Counted from the stretch's first letter, positions 9,696 through 17,267 are shown. The stretch is 64,000 nucleotides of DNA from Zeaxanthinibacter sp. PT1 (GCF_028464225.1 NZ_JAQPCN010000001.1:372001-436000), one strand, 5' to 3'. A program made the numbers and translations. The notes: a model not told the origin generated them from the letters alone.

Positions 9696-9782
9696 GGGAC
9701 ATAGGTACAGAGGGACAAAGGTACATAGGTACATAGGGACAACCCGCCCGAACGTGCCGTTCGGTACGGGCGGGAGGGACAA
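9696..9782 (+). repeat. Octamer array 2 with embedded 32-bp palindrome
   Basis: Six octamers of the GGGACATA/GGTACAGA type (9696-9743) run into a 32-bp GC-rich palindrome at 9743-9774, with arms CCCGCCCG and CGGGCGGG. After it the array resumes with AGGGACAA. The exact reverse complement of this palindrome is found at 17004-17035, again inside an octamer array. Confidence 0.85.
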
Positions 9783-9852
9783 TCCATCTCATATACGAGC
9801 TGTTAAGGAAAATACTGCATACTTCTAACTTAGAACTGCTGACTTTTCACCC

Positions 9853-9914
9853 GGGGGGCACTTACCCCCTCCCCGGTTGTAAGTTATCCCTTTAGACTGC
9901 AGTAAACATGCAGT
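9853..9914 (+). repeat. Two-hairpin intergenic repeat, copy C
   Basis: GGGGGGCACTTACCCCCTCC is followed by CCGGTTGTAAGTTA and the hairpin ACTGCA-GTAAACA-TGCAGT (9896-9914). Stem bases match copies A and B while the loop of the second hairpin differs. No octamer array follows this copy. Confidence 0.8.
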
Positions 9915-9990
9915 TTACTTTAATATAATTGACGGTGCGTGATTTTTGGTATGTGCGTTGCAGTTGCTTACTCACCACCTTATTTTTAGG

Positions 9991-10134
9991 CATAAAAAAA
10001 AGCCCTCTTGTTAAAGAGAGCTTCTGAAGTACAGGTGAGAGGAATCCCCGTATCGCGAAGCTCACGGGACAGGCCCTGCCTATCGGCAGGCGAGTTCTCG
10101 TCCTCTCTTGACCTAAAACCATTTCGTATATGTC
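9991..10134 (-). pseudogene. Decayed duplicate of tRNA-Leu(CAG) 3' end and terminator
   Basis: About 50 bases (9991-10042) match the terminator plus T-arm and acceptor end of the intact tRNA at 10135-10185 with only a few differences. The rest is not tRNA-like in that orientation. It holds a CCCGT/ACGGG hairpin (10047-10068), a CCTGCC/GGCAGG palindrome (about 10075-10091) and an inverted, altered T-arm copy (TCCTCTCTTGACCTA, 10101-10115). The duplicate is offset from the intact gene by 144 bases. It cannot fold as a tRNA. Confidence 0.7.
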
Positions 10135-10136
10135 CA

Positions 10137-10168
10137 TAAAAAAAGCCCTCCTGTTAAAGAGAGCTTTT
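10137..10168 (-). terminator. Terminator of tRNA-Leu(CAG)
   Basis: On the minus strand AAAGCTCTC and GAGGGCTTT pair around TTTAACAG, followed by a run of T. It begins 5 bases after the tRNA 3' end. A second copy lies at about 9993-10024. Confidence 0.8.
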
Positions 10169-10172
10169 GAAG

Positions 10173-10254
10173 TACAGGTGAGAGGACTCGAACCTCCACG
10201 GATTGCTCCACTAATACCTGAAACTAGCGCGTCTACCAATTCCGCCACACCTGC
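10173..10254 (-). tRNA. tRNA-Leu, anticodon CAG
   Basis: This 82-nt type II tRNA has the acceptor pair GCAGGTG/CACCTGT, D-arm GGCGGAATTGGTAGACGC, anticodon stem CTAGT/ATTAG with loop TTCAGGT (anticodon CAG, codon CUG), a long variable arm and the T-arm GGAGGTTCGAGTCCTC. The discriminator is A. CCA is not encoded. Confidence 0.95.
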
Positions 10255-10264
10255 AAATCCGCTG

Positions 10265-10272
10265 CAAATTTA
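10265..10272 (-). promoter_or_regulatory. Probable -7 box of tRNA-Leu(CAG)
   Basis: TAAATTTG on the minus strand fits the Bacteroidota -7 consensus TAnnTTTG and lies 11 bases before the tRNA 5' end. No TTG at the expected -33 spacing was seen. Confidence 0.5.
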
Positions 10273-10508
10273 ATCATTTTTTAAAATATCCCATCTTTTT
10301 ATGCAAAAGGATTTCTATCTGGAGTAACCACAACTACATTGACGAGTTTTCCCAAAATACCTCTTTACCGCACATGAGAATGAAAAACCTTCCATAGGAA
10401 TATTGATTCAACGCCTGATGCATCTCTCTGCCAAAATCAGAGCATATCATAGGATCAATAACCGTTCTCCCGATTTCCGTAATAGCAAACGTAAAAAATG
10501 TCCTTCTG

Positions 10509-10604
10509 CTTATAAGGGCTTTTCACGTTATACAGGCGGAGAAACTTCCCTTGTCTACGCTCGGGATAAACTTCTCGTCCCTCCTAACTCCTTCGGTTCA
10601 GGAC
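10509..10604 (-). pseudogene. Decayed duplicate of tRNA-Leu(TAG) 3' end
   Basis: The block around 10509-10543 (AAGGGCTTTTCACGTTATAC then AGGCGGAGA) repeats the terminator and 3' end of the intact tRNA at about 10620-10655, offset by 114 bases. Beyond the copied end the sequence becomes non-tRNA and includes CTTCTCGTCCCTCCTAAC, close to the inverted T-arm relic in the other duplicate (GTTCTCGTCCTCTCTTGACC). The two relics therefore share a layout although they belong to different tRNAs. Confidence 0.6.
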
Positions 10605-10638
10605 ATAAAAAAAGCCCTTCCACTAAGAAGAGCTTTTT
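10605..10638 (-). terminator. Terminator of tRNA-Leu(TAG)
   Basis: On the minus strand AAAAAGCTCTTC and GGAAGGGCTTTTTTT form a hairpin with a T tail, directly after the tRNA. Confidence 0.75.
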
Positions 10639-10644
10639 ACGTTG

Positions 10645-10726
10645 TACAGGCGGAGAGACTCGAACTCTCACACCTTTCGGCACTAGATCCTAAGTCTAGC
10701 GTGTCTACCAATTCCACCACGCCTGC
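10645..10726 (-). tRNA. tRNA-Leu, anticodon TAG
   Basis: This 82-nt type II tRNA has the acceptor pair GCAGGCG/CGCCTGT, D-arm GGTGGAATTGGTAGACAC, anticodon stem CTAGA/TCTAG with loop CTTAGGA (anticodon TAG, codon CUA), a long variable arm and the T-arm GAGAGTTCGAGTCTCTC. CCA is not encoded. Confidence 0.95.
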
Positions 10727-10776
10727 ATAAACTATTTCAATGTTGCGATGCTTAATCTTATTATGTATCCCCGATA

Positions 10777-10848
10777 CACGCTAGACTTCTAGCGTGCCCA
10801 CCCGACTGAACGCCGTTCGGGCGGGTCTACCAATTCCACCACGCCTGC
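10777..10848 (-). pseudogene. Broken tRNA-Leu copy carrying palindromes
   Basis: Positions 10825-10848 repeat exactly the first 24 bases of tRNA-Leu(TAG) (acceptor and D-arm). The copy is then interrupted by a GC-rich imperfect palindrome related to the 32-bp element at 9743 (CCCGACTGAACG with CGTTCGGGCGGG, about 10801-10825). It continues with half an anticodon arm that has become a perfect hairpin (CACGCTAGA-CT-TCTAGCGTG, 10777-10796). No variable arm or T-arm follows. It lies between the likely promoter and the intact tRNA. Confidence 0.7.
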
Positions 10849-10879
10849 AACAAATCCCCCCAGACTTGCTAAGGGAGTG

Positions 10880-10887
10880 CAAATATA
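10880..10887 (-). promoter_or_regulatory. Probable -7 box of the tRNA-Leu(TAG) transcript
   Basis: TATATTTG on the minus strand is a perfect TAnnTTTG box. It lies 32 bases before the broken tRNA copy and 154 before the intact tRNA, so both may be in one transcript. Confidence 0.5.
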
Positions 10888-10971
10888 TAGTAATTTTTGA
10901 ATTTAAAAATACTTCCTCTTTAAAATTCCAATGTTCTTTTCTATTTTTAAAAGATAAACAATTAAAAACCT

Positions 10972-12366
10972 ATGCAAGACCCGTCAGGCTATATCCAGGA
11001 ACACAAAGAACGTTTTATAAATGAATTAATCAATTTATTAAAAATACCCTCCGTAAGTGCCGATTCTGCACATTCCCAAGATGTAATCAATGCCGCTGAA
11101 GCCATTGCCGTCGCCCTTTCCGAAGCCGGTTGTGACGAGGTAGAGGTCTGTGAAACTTCGGGATACCCTATTGTCTACGGTGAAAAAATTATAGGCCAGG
11201 ACCTTCCTACAGTCCTCGTTTACGGTCATTATGATGTGCAACCACCAGACCCCCTGGATCTTTGGGACACTCCTCCCTTTGAACCTGTGATCAAAGAAAC
11301 TGAACTGCACCCGGAAGGTGCTATTTTTGCGCGGGGGGCCTGTGATGACAAAGGGCAAATGTACATGCATGTGAAAGCCCTGGAATACATGGTAAGGAAT
11401 AACAACCTCCCGTGCAATGTTAAATTCATGATCGAAGGGGAAGAAGAAGTAGGCAGTCCCAGTTTGGTCACCTTCGTGAGGGAGAATCGTGAGAAATTGC
11501 GAAATGATATTATCCTGATCTCAGACACCGGCATGATCGCACCAGATGTCCCGTCAATCACAACTGGTCTTCGCGGACTCTCCTATGTCGAAGTAGCTGT
11601 GACCGGTCCTAACAGGGATCTGCACTCAGGACTCTATGGCGGAGCCGTGGCCAATCCTATCAATATCCTGGCTAAAATGATCGCTTCGCTCCATGATGAG
11701 AATAACCATATTACCATCCCCGGCTTCTATGATAAGGTCCATGAACTGTCTGCAGAAGAAAGACGTGCCATGGCCGAAGCTCCATTCAGTTTGGAAGCCT
11801 ATAAGAATCACCTGGATATTAAAGACGTCTATGGAGAGAAAGGGTTTACCACTAACGAAAGAAACTCTATTCGCCCTACTTTGGATGTAAATGGGATCTG
11901 GGGAGGCTATATAGGGGAAGGTGCAAAAACCGTTATTGCCAGTAAGGCTTTTGCAAAAATTTCCATGCGCCTGGTGCCAGACCAGGAGTGGCAAGAGATC
12001 ACAGAACTTTTTACAAAACACTTCACAAGTATTGCCCCGGAAGGGGTTAAGGTAGAGGTAACACCTCATCACGGGGGACAGGCTTATGTTACCCCTATCG
12101 ATCATATAGGTTACCGGGCGGCGAGCGAAGCCTATAAAACTACGTTTGGAAAAACACCGATCCCACAACGCAGTGGAGGGAGCATACCCATTGTTTCGCT
12201 GTTTGAACAAGAACTCGATAGCAAAACCATACTAATGGGGTTTGGCTTAGACAGCGATGCTATACACTCTCCGAACGAACACTATGGGATAAAGAATTAC
12301 CTGAAAGGCATAGAAACCATCCCGCATTTCTATTCGTCCTTTACCAGGATGTCTGAAGCTGAATAA
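10972..12366 (+). CDS. M20-family dipeptidase
   Basis: This 464-residue zinc metallopeptidase of the carnosinase-like M20 group is probably cytoplasmic and splits dipeptides. The first metal ligand motif is VYGHYDVQP (near residue 85), the bridging aspartate is in ACDDKGQM (near 124), EGEEEVGSPS (near 156) carries the catalytic glutamate pair, and LDSDAIHSPNEHYGI (near 428) supplies the last ligand. The lid/dimerisation domain lies between (GPNRDLHSGLYGG). Length is normal for the group. It is a single gene followed at once by a terminator. Confidence 0.93.
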   Translation: MQDPSGYIQEHKERFINELINLLKIPSVSADSAHSQDVINAAEAIAVALSEAGCDEVEVCETSGYPIVYGEKIIGQDLPTVLVYGHYDVQPPDPLDLWDTPPFEPVIKETELHPEGAIFARGACDDKGQMYMHVKALEYMVRNNNLPCNVKFMIEGEEEVGSPSLVTFVRENREKLRNDIILISDTGMIAPDVPSITTGLRGLSYVEVAVTGPNRDLHSGLYGGAVANPINILAKMIASLHDENNHITIPGFYDKVHELSAEERRAMAEAPFSLEAYKNHLDIKDVYGEKGFTTNERNSIRPTLDVNGIWGGYIGEGAKTVIASKAFAKISMRLVPDQEWQEITELFTKHFTSIAPEGVKVEVTPHHGGQAYVTPIDHIGYRAASEAYKTTFGKTPIPQRSGGSIPIVSLFEQELDSKTILMGFGLDSDAIHSPNEHYGIKNYLKGIETIPHFYSSFTRMSEAE

Positions 12367-12388
12367 ACTGCTTTCTTCCGTCGATATA

Positions 12389-12413
12389 AAAAGCCGCTGT
12401 TGCGGCTTTTTTT
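12389..12413 (+). terminator. Terminator of the M20 dipeptidase gene
   Basis: AAAGCCGC and GCGGCTTT pair around TGTT and are followed by seven T. Confidence 0.9.
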
Positions 12414-12563
12414 GTTTTCACGTAATATCCCAAATAATTTATGACCAGATCCAGACCCTCTAAAACACTAAGGATCAGTAAAATTTAAAGGGTATCACAT
12501 ACCAAAACGCAGAATTCACAGTTGTACCCGTATACATCATCATCAATCAAAAAACACCATATC

Positions 12564-13664
12564 ATGATTCAAAAGTTCTTTATTCTCTGCTCCGGGGCAG
12601 ATACCCATATCCTAGAAACTTGTTCAGAGGGCGAAAAAAATAAGTACGCCGGAATCGGGGCTACCGTATTCTTTACAGCCCTTATGGCCTTTATTGCCGC
12701 CAGCTATGCTCTTTATACCGTATTTGACAATGTATATTCTGCTATTTTTTTCGGCTTCCTTTGGGGACTGCTGATTTTTAACCTGGATCGTTTTATTGTC
12801 TCTACGCTGAAAAAACGGGATCATTTCGGGAAGGAATTACTACAGGCTAGCCCTCGTATTGTGCTAGCTATAATCATTGCGGTTGTCATTTCTAAACCCT
12901 TGGAGATGAAGATTTTTGAAAAGGAAATCAACCAGGTTCTACTGGAGCAAAAGAATTCGCTCACCTTAGCCAATAAAGACCAGATCGCTTTACAATATCA
13001 ACCAGCTATTGAAGAACTCAATACTCAAATTGCCGCTTTAAAAAATGAGGTAGTGGAGAAAGAACGCAGCACGAATGCCTTATACGACACATATATTGCT
13101 GAAGCCGAAGGGCGGCAGGGTACACAACTCATAGGAAAAGGCCCGGTATATAAGGAAAAACGTGAAAAACACGATGCATCCCTTGCTGATCTACAAGCCT
13201 TGAGGAATACCAATACCGATAAAATTGCTGCGGCTGAAGCCGAAATAGACAGGCTGAATACAACATACCAGCTTGCTGTAACCAATTCACAACCCATTAT
13301 TGATGGCTTTGACGGGTTAATGGCAAGGATCAATGCTTTATCCGAATTACCCTGGTTCCCGTCATTCTTTATATTCCTGTTATTCCTGGCCATAGAAACC
13401 TCTCCTATCCTGGTTAAGCTGTTAGCTCCAAAAGGACCTTACGACCTGAAAATTGAAGAGGAAGAATCTATTGTTGCGACATGGGTAGCCCAGAAAGTCA
13501 ATGAGCGCAAACACATCCTGGCCACGGACACTGCACTGAATCATAAGATCTATTCAGAGATTGCTGAGGAGGAGGCAATATTTGCTTATAAAAAGCAAAA
13601 AGCAGAGGAGTTAATGCGCCTGCAAGCAGACAGTTTTCACAAATTACAAGTCAAGAATTTATAA
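12564..13664 (+). CDS. DUF4407 membrane protein
   Basis: This 366-residue protein has two N-terminal membrane segments (ATVFFTALMAFIAASYALY and IFFGFLWGLLIFNLDRFIV), a third (IVLAIIIAVVISKPLEM), a long coiled-coil region (about residues 125-260) and a fourth segment (FFIFLLFLAIETSPILVKL). NLDRFIVS and AIETSPILVK are family hallmarks of DUF4407, whose function is unknown. The start at 12564 places MIQKFFILCSGAD at the N-terminus as in relatives; the frame could begin 14 codons earlier. Its end overlaps the convergent YjbR gene by 6 bases. Confidence 0.85.
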   Translation: MIQKFFILCSGADTHILETCSEGEKNKYAGIGATVFFTALMAFIAASYALYTVFDNVYSAIFFGFLWGLLIFNLDRFIVSTLKKRDHFGKELLQASPRIVLAIIIAVVISKPLEMKIFEKEINQVLLEQKNSLTLANKDQIALQYQPAIEELNTQIAALKNEVVEKERSTNALYDTYIAEAEGRQGTQLIGKGPVYKEKREKHDASLADLQALRNTNTDKIAAAEAEIDRLNTTYQLAVTNSQPIIDGFDGLMARINALSELPWFPSFFIFLLFLAIETSPILVKLLAPKGPYDLKIEEEESIVATWVAQKVNERKHILATDTALNHKIYSEIAEEEAIFAYKKQKAEELMRLQADSFHKLQVKNL

Positions 13665-14015
13665 ACCGAAGAGCTCGTCTTTTTGTTTCCTTGTGAGCTT
13701 GTTTACCACAAGATCATAGGAATGATCAATTAGTTCTTCTAATAATTGCGTTGGGAGTTGATCCAGGTAAAGGGTGTTCCAATGCCGTTTATCCAAGTAG
13801 GCCAAGGCCGGGATAATACCAGCGTGCCGATCGCGAAGATCAATAGCCCTTTCGGGATCGCATTTCATGTTCACTTGCGGTGGGGAACGCTCCAAAGGTG
13901 TAAAGACAAATATCTTCCCCATTACTTTGAACACCAGGGTATGTTCATCAAAAGGAAGCTCTTCTGTAACTCCTTTTTTACAGATGCAGTACTCCCTGAA
14001 ACTTTCTATATTCAC
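13659..14015 (-). CDS. MmcQ/YjbR family protein
   Basis: This 118-residue cytoplasmic protein of the MmcQ/YjbR (CyaY-like fold) family has the typical FREYCICKKGVTEELPFDEH start, FKVMGKIFVF, NMKCDPERAIDLRD, HWNTLYLD and the C-terminal helix with LIDHSYDLVVNKL. Members are said to bind DNA; the role is not established. The start codon is GTG: an in-frame stop lies five codons upstream and no ATG is available. Its end overlaps DUF4407 by 6 bases. Confidence 0.9.
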   Translation of the reverse strand: MNIESFREYCICKKGVTEELPFDEHTLVFKVMGKIFVFTPLERSPPQVNMKCDPERAIDLRDRHAGIIPALAYLDKRHWNTLYLDQLPTQLLEELIDHSYDLVVNKLTRKQKDELFGL

Positions 14016-14031
14016 CTTTACTTGATATTAA

Positions 14032-14433
14032 TTATTGAACGGCCCCCTGGGCATCATATACGACAACCTTTTCCCATAAGGAGGACGCATCCTCAATGAA
14101 TTTGAGGTGTGCTACCTCCGTTTGGTAACCTTCCTGGGCTTCGGCCGATTCAAAAGTGAGGGTTAGCTGGTAGGTAAATGAATCATCTACCACATCCCTT
14201 GTCGCCTTTGGTGCCACCCCTACAAAATTGGTCTTGGCAAATTTTGAATCCCTGAGTAAAGTAGCCAATGCAATCTCAAAATCTGCACGATCCGCACTAC
14301 TGTCCGGATTCTTCAACCAGAAAAAGACGGTATGTACAAAGGAAGGGTCAAAATTGCGGGAGGCATCCATCTCCTGCGCAAATCCTTTGAAAGCAAAAAA
14401 CAGGAGTAATATTGTAATTGATAGTTTTTTCAT
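14032..14433 (-). CDS. Secreted Dabb-domain protein
   Basis: A 133-residue protein with a cleavable signal peptide (LLLFFAFKGFAQ, cut near residue 20) and one stress-responsive Dabb alpha-beta barrel (PF07876-like): FVHTVFFWLKNPD, then DSFTYQLTLTFESAEAQEGY and HLKFIED. Dabb proteins are usually small dimeric barrels. The conserved histidine of the first strand is present. The substrate, if any, is unknown. It ends one base before DUF4230 in the same direction, so it may be in the same transcript. Confidence 0.85.
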   Translation of the reverse strand: MKKLSITILLLFFAFKGFAQEMDASRNFDPSFVHTVFFWLKNPDSSADRADFEIALATLLRDSKFAKTNFVGVAPKATRDVVDDSFTYQLTLTFESAEAQEGYQTEVAHLKFIEDASSLWEKVVVYDAQGAVQ

Positions 14434-14434
14434 T

Positions 14435-15058
14435 TTAGTCGGTTTTATTTTTTAATTGTTTCTTGTTAAACTCCAATGCACTGTAGTCTAAAGTCCAACC
14501 AATGGTCTCTACAATCTTCTCAATAAGCAGAACGGCTTCCAGGGCCTCTTTATTGGCTGTTTCCATCAGTCCGCTTTCCGGGATCTTTTCCAGTATGTGC
14601 TTACGGGCCTCTTTGTTAAGCGAGGTAAGATCATCGGGGGTGAACGCATTAAATATGCCGTTCCTGATATCATAAAATTCCAGTTCCGGCTCAATGGTCA
14701 GCACTTCCGGTGCGGGGAAATTTTCTAAAATTATTTTTTTTCGCTCGTTATCGGCATGCATGAATAATTTTTTAAGGTCATAGCCGATCTGGGCCTTTGC
14801 TTTGATGACGATAAGGGCACGTTTCTTACTGCTGATCATACTCATAAAACGGGACCTGGTATTTTCATACCTATAAATTTCGGCAAAATCACCTTCCACC
14901 GTGATCAGCTTGCAGACGCTCCTTATTTTTTCAAGGATCACCGTACTCTGGTGCTGGGTCAATTCCCGTCGACTTCGTCTCCTGATATAGGAGAAGATCC
15001 AGTACATCAGGATCGCGCCTAGGGCAAGCCCCAGAAAGATTTCCAGTACATCATTCAT
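14435..15058 (-). CDS. DUF4230 membrane-anchored protein
   Basis: This 207-residue protein has one N-terminal membrane helix (LEIFLGLALGAILMYWIFSY) followed by a basic stop-transfer stretch (RRRSRREL) and a DUF4230 domain: LITVEGDFAEIYRYE, KKRALIVIKAKAQIGYDL, LPAPEVLTIEPELEFYD-type segments and a C-terminal helix ending in LEFNKKQLK. The domain is probably outside the cytoplasm or at the membrane face; its function is unknown. The gene overlaps the upstream cyclase gene by 8 bases, which indicates translational coupling. Confidence 0.85.
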   Translation of the reverse strand: MNDVLEIFLGLALGAILMYWIFSYIRRRSRRELTQHQSTVILEKIRSVCKLITVEGDFAEIYRYENTRSRFMSMISSKKRALIVIKAKAQIGYDLKKLFMHADNERKKIILENFPAPEVLTIEPELEFYDIRNGIFNAFTPDDLTSLNKEARKHILEKIPESGLMETANKEALEAVLLIEKIVETIGWTLDYSALEFNKKQLKNKTD

Positions 15059-15818
15059 CCTTCAGTATTTTATATAAGACCGGGCGGCTCGGAGCTGCAT
15101 CGTTTTCAAAAGCAGCGGTCTGCAACTCCAGCAAATACGTCCCGTCCAATACCTTATTGGGGACATATATAAATTCAGTTATTGTTGCATCCACGCGTTT
15201 CTTCCCTTCCATGTTCCAGAATGCCCGGTGGGAAACCAGGGCACCGTCATCTTTTTCTTTATCGATAGACGGAAGGTCGATTAATAAATGCTGAACATTG
15301 CGCTCAACCAGATAACGTGTGGCATCTTCGAGGAGGTAAGGTGGATTTTTGTGCGAATAGTGCCTGGTCTTTTTTTGTCCTGTATTGGGTAAAGTACGGA
15401 TCACCACAGCAGTACAGTCGCGATCTTTTAAAGCGTACTCCAATTGAACCCTTGAAATACAACGATCTTCACCGTGTCCTTCCGGAGCAATGGTAATAAC
15501 CTCGGCCAGGCAAAAGAATTTTTTTAAATGTTTATTGATAGGATAGGATTCAGCGGTAATATGCCCCACTGTTTCCGTATGGGTTCCATGAGCATGGGGA
15601 TTAAAATAAATATCATTAAAATTGATTGATGCTCCTTCACTGACACTCGCGACAAATTCACCTTCCTTATAAGGGGTTATCTTGGGTGGATCGGCATACC
15701 AGGCATTCACATTTTTTCCTGTTCCCCGAATCGGGATAGACAGATCTAAAGGCGCATTCAGGTTTACCTTAAATTCTCTTTTATTTAGTTTTATACTGGC
15801 TATCATTTGGTTTTTCAT
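15051..15818 (-). CDS. Cyclase-family (kynurenine formamidase-like) protein
   Basis: This 255-residue cytoplasmic metal hydrolase of the cyclase/KynB superfamily has the signature HAHGTHTETVGHI (near residue 74), which carries the metal-binding H-x-G-T-H-x-(D/E) motif, plus LLIDLPSIDKEKDDG and HRAFWN near the C-terminus. The family includes arylformamidases and other amide or lactone hydrolases, and the substrate here cannot be told. Translation may start at 15818 or four codons later at 15806. It sits 19 bases downstream of hemW and is coupled to DUF4230. Confidence 0.85.
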   Translation of the reverse strand: MKNQMIASIKLNKREFKVNLNAPLDLSIPIRGTGKNVNAWYADPPKITPYKEGEFVASVSEGASINFNDIYFNPHAHGTHTETVGHITAESYPINKHLKKFFCLAEVITIAPEGHGEDRCISRVQLEYALKDRDCTAVVIRTLPNTGQKKTRHYSHKNPPYLLEDATRYLVERNVQHLLIDLPSIDKEKDDGALVSHRAFWNMEGKKRVDATITEFIYVPNKVLDGTYLLELQTAAFENDAAPSRPVLYKILKDE

Positions 15819-15837
15819 TCTTTACAGTAGGTGTTTT

Positions 15838-16980
15838 TCAGGAATTGTCTTTCAAGTTAATCATAAACAGGTCTGCTGCAATTCCGTCGGTTAAAAATTT
15901 TCCTTTAGAAGTCACGTGCAGGGTATTATCGGTCTGCTTCACCAATTCTAATCGTATCAGTTTCTCTGCCTGTTCTATAAGATAATCCTTGTATAAGGAT
16001 CCATATTCTGTAGCAACCTTCTCAATCGACACCCCCCAGATAGTTCTCAGGCCGGTCATTACGTATTCATTATACCGGTCCCGTTTGCTAAGCTCTTCTA
16101 TCGAAATGGGCAATTCCCCCTCTTGAATTGCTTTGATGTACTTGGTATTATTACGGATATTCCATCCCCTGCTTTGCCCGTCATAGGAATGTGCAGAAGG
16201 GCCTATACCCAGGTAGTGTTTCCCCAGCCAGTAGGCCGAATTGTTCTCTGAGAAATATCCGGGCATAGCAAAATTAGACAGTTCGTAATGTACAAAGCCT
16301 CTATGTTCTAAATAACCAACCATATGTTTAAAATGCCTTTCCGCAGCTTCATCATTAACCGGGGGAACCTGGCCTTTCTCAATCATGTGCTTAAGCGCGG
16401 TACGCGGTTCAACGGTCAGGGCATAACTGGAAATATGAGGGATATTGAAAGAGGTGGCAGTTTGCAGGTTGCGCTCCCAACGCTCCATATCCATTCCGGG
16501 AATACCGTAAATGAGATCCAAAGAAATATTGTCAAAATAGTCGGAAGCCAGTTCCAGGCATCTTTTTGCCTCTTCGGCATTATGCGCCCTGTTCATCAGC
16601 TTCAGGTCTTCCTCAAAAAAAGACTGTACACCAATACTGAGACGGTTAATATGTGAGTGTGCCAGGTCTTTTACCTTAGCTGAGGACAGGTCATCCGGGT
16701 TAGCTTCCAGGGTTATTTCGGGTTCGGCAGAAACGGGGAAGTGTTTATGCACCGTATTTATGATACGGTCCAAATCCTCAATTCCCAGTAGGGAGGGTGT
16801 TCCCCCACCAAAATAGATAGTTTTTATTTCCTTGTTTCCCAGTTCATCTTTACGCAACAACAACTCCTTCTGTAGCGCTCCAACCATACTTTCCAAGTGC
16901 TTGGTATTAGTACTGAAATGAAAATCGCAGTAGTGACAAGCTTGCTTGCAAAAAGGGATGTGGATGTAGATTCCGCTCAT
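15838..16980 (-). CDS. hemW: HemW-like radical SAM protein
   Basis: This 380-residue protein has the HemW-type radical SAM motif C11-x3-C15-x2-C18 (FCKQACHYCDFHF), then TIYFGGGTPSLL, ITLEANPDDL, RLSIGVQSF and IGPSAHSYDG, and a C-terminal HemW domain. HemW is a heme chaperone that was long annotated as an oxygen-independent coproporphyrinogen oxidase; it lacks the extra cysteine of true HemN. The start at 16980 is chosen because the frame upstream consists entirely of octamer repeat and palindrome DNA. That array lies only 8 bases before the ATG, so it must form part of the 5' leader. Confidence 0.93.
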   Translation of the reverse strand: MSGIYIHIPFCKQACHYCDFHFSTNTKHLESMVGALQKELLLRKDELGNKEIKTIYFGGGTPSLLGIEDLDRIINTVHKHFPVSAEPEITLEANPDDLSSAKVKDLAHSHINRLSIGVQSFFEEDLKLMNRAHNAEEAKRCLELASDYFDNISLDLIYGIPGMDMERWERNLQTATSFNIPHISSYALTVEPRTALKHMIEKGQVPPVNDEAAERHFKHMVGYLEHRGFVHYELSNFAMPGYFSENNSAYWLGKHYLGIGPSAHSYDGQSRGWNIRNNTKYIKAIQEGELPISIEELSKRDRYNEYVMTGLRTIWGVSIEKVATEYGSLYKDYLIEQAEKLIRLELVKQTDNTLHVTSKGKFLTDGIAADLFMINLKDNS

Positions 16981-16988
16981 TCTATACA

Positions 16989-17068
16989 GGGACAAAGGTA
17001 CAACCCGCCCGTACCGAACGGCACGTTCGGGCGGGAGGGACATAGGTACAAGGGGACAAAGTTACCTT
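16989..17068 (+). repeat. Octamer array 3 with embedded 32-bp palindrome
   Basis: GGGACAAA and GGTACAAC lead into a 32-bp palindrome (17004-17035), and then GGGACATA, GGTACAAG, GGGACAAA, GTTACCTT follow. The palindrome is the perfect reverse complement of the one at 9743-9774, while the octamers run in the same direction in both places. The array abuts the hemW start codon. Confidence 0.85.
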
Positions 17069-17207
17069 GCTGAGTACAAAGGTAAGGATTACGGCACTTA
17101 CCTTCTTCTCGATTGGTTGTCAGTACTTACTTTCTGAAATAAATAATGTTCTGACCCTTTTTTCTTCAGAAGCCTTCGGTATATAAAGCAATCGATACCG
17201 TGAGGCC

Positions 17208-17267
17208 GGGGTTCTTAACCCCGCCCCGGTCTTAAGTTATTCGAGGCTACTGCAGAATACAAGCAGT
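17208..17267 (+). repeat. Two-hairpin intergenic repeat, copy D
   Basis: GGGGTTCTTAACCCCGCCCC is followed by GGTCTTAAGTTA and the terminal hairpin ACTGCA-N8-GCAGT. The rest of the 16981-17379 gap holds octamer array 3 and otherwise nothing recognisable. Confidence 0.8.

Noticed and set aside
9604-9792. Open frame of 62 codons on the minus strand
   Set aside because: It is a reading of octamer repeats and the GC palindrome; the product has short repeats such as VPMSLY and no family features.
9439-9915. CRISPR array
   Set aside because: The repeats are unequal in length, lack unique spacers of constant size, and no cas gene is in the window.
9892-10248. Open frame of 118 codons on the minus strand
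   Set aside because: It reads through tRNA-Leu(CAG), its terminator and the decayed copy. The apparent product is translated tRNA sequence.
10403-10693. Open frame of 96 codons on the plus strand
   Set aside because: It crosses the decayed tRNA copy, the terminator and the 3' half of tRNA-Leu(TAG); no real protein features.
16981-17043. Longer N-terminus for HemW
   Set aside because: The added 21 residues are translated octamer array and palindrome; the start at 16980 matches the family.
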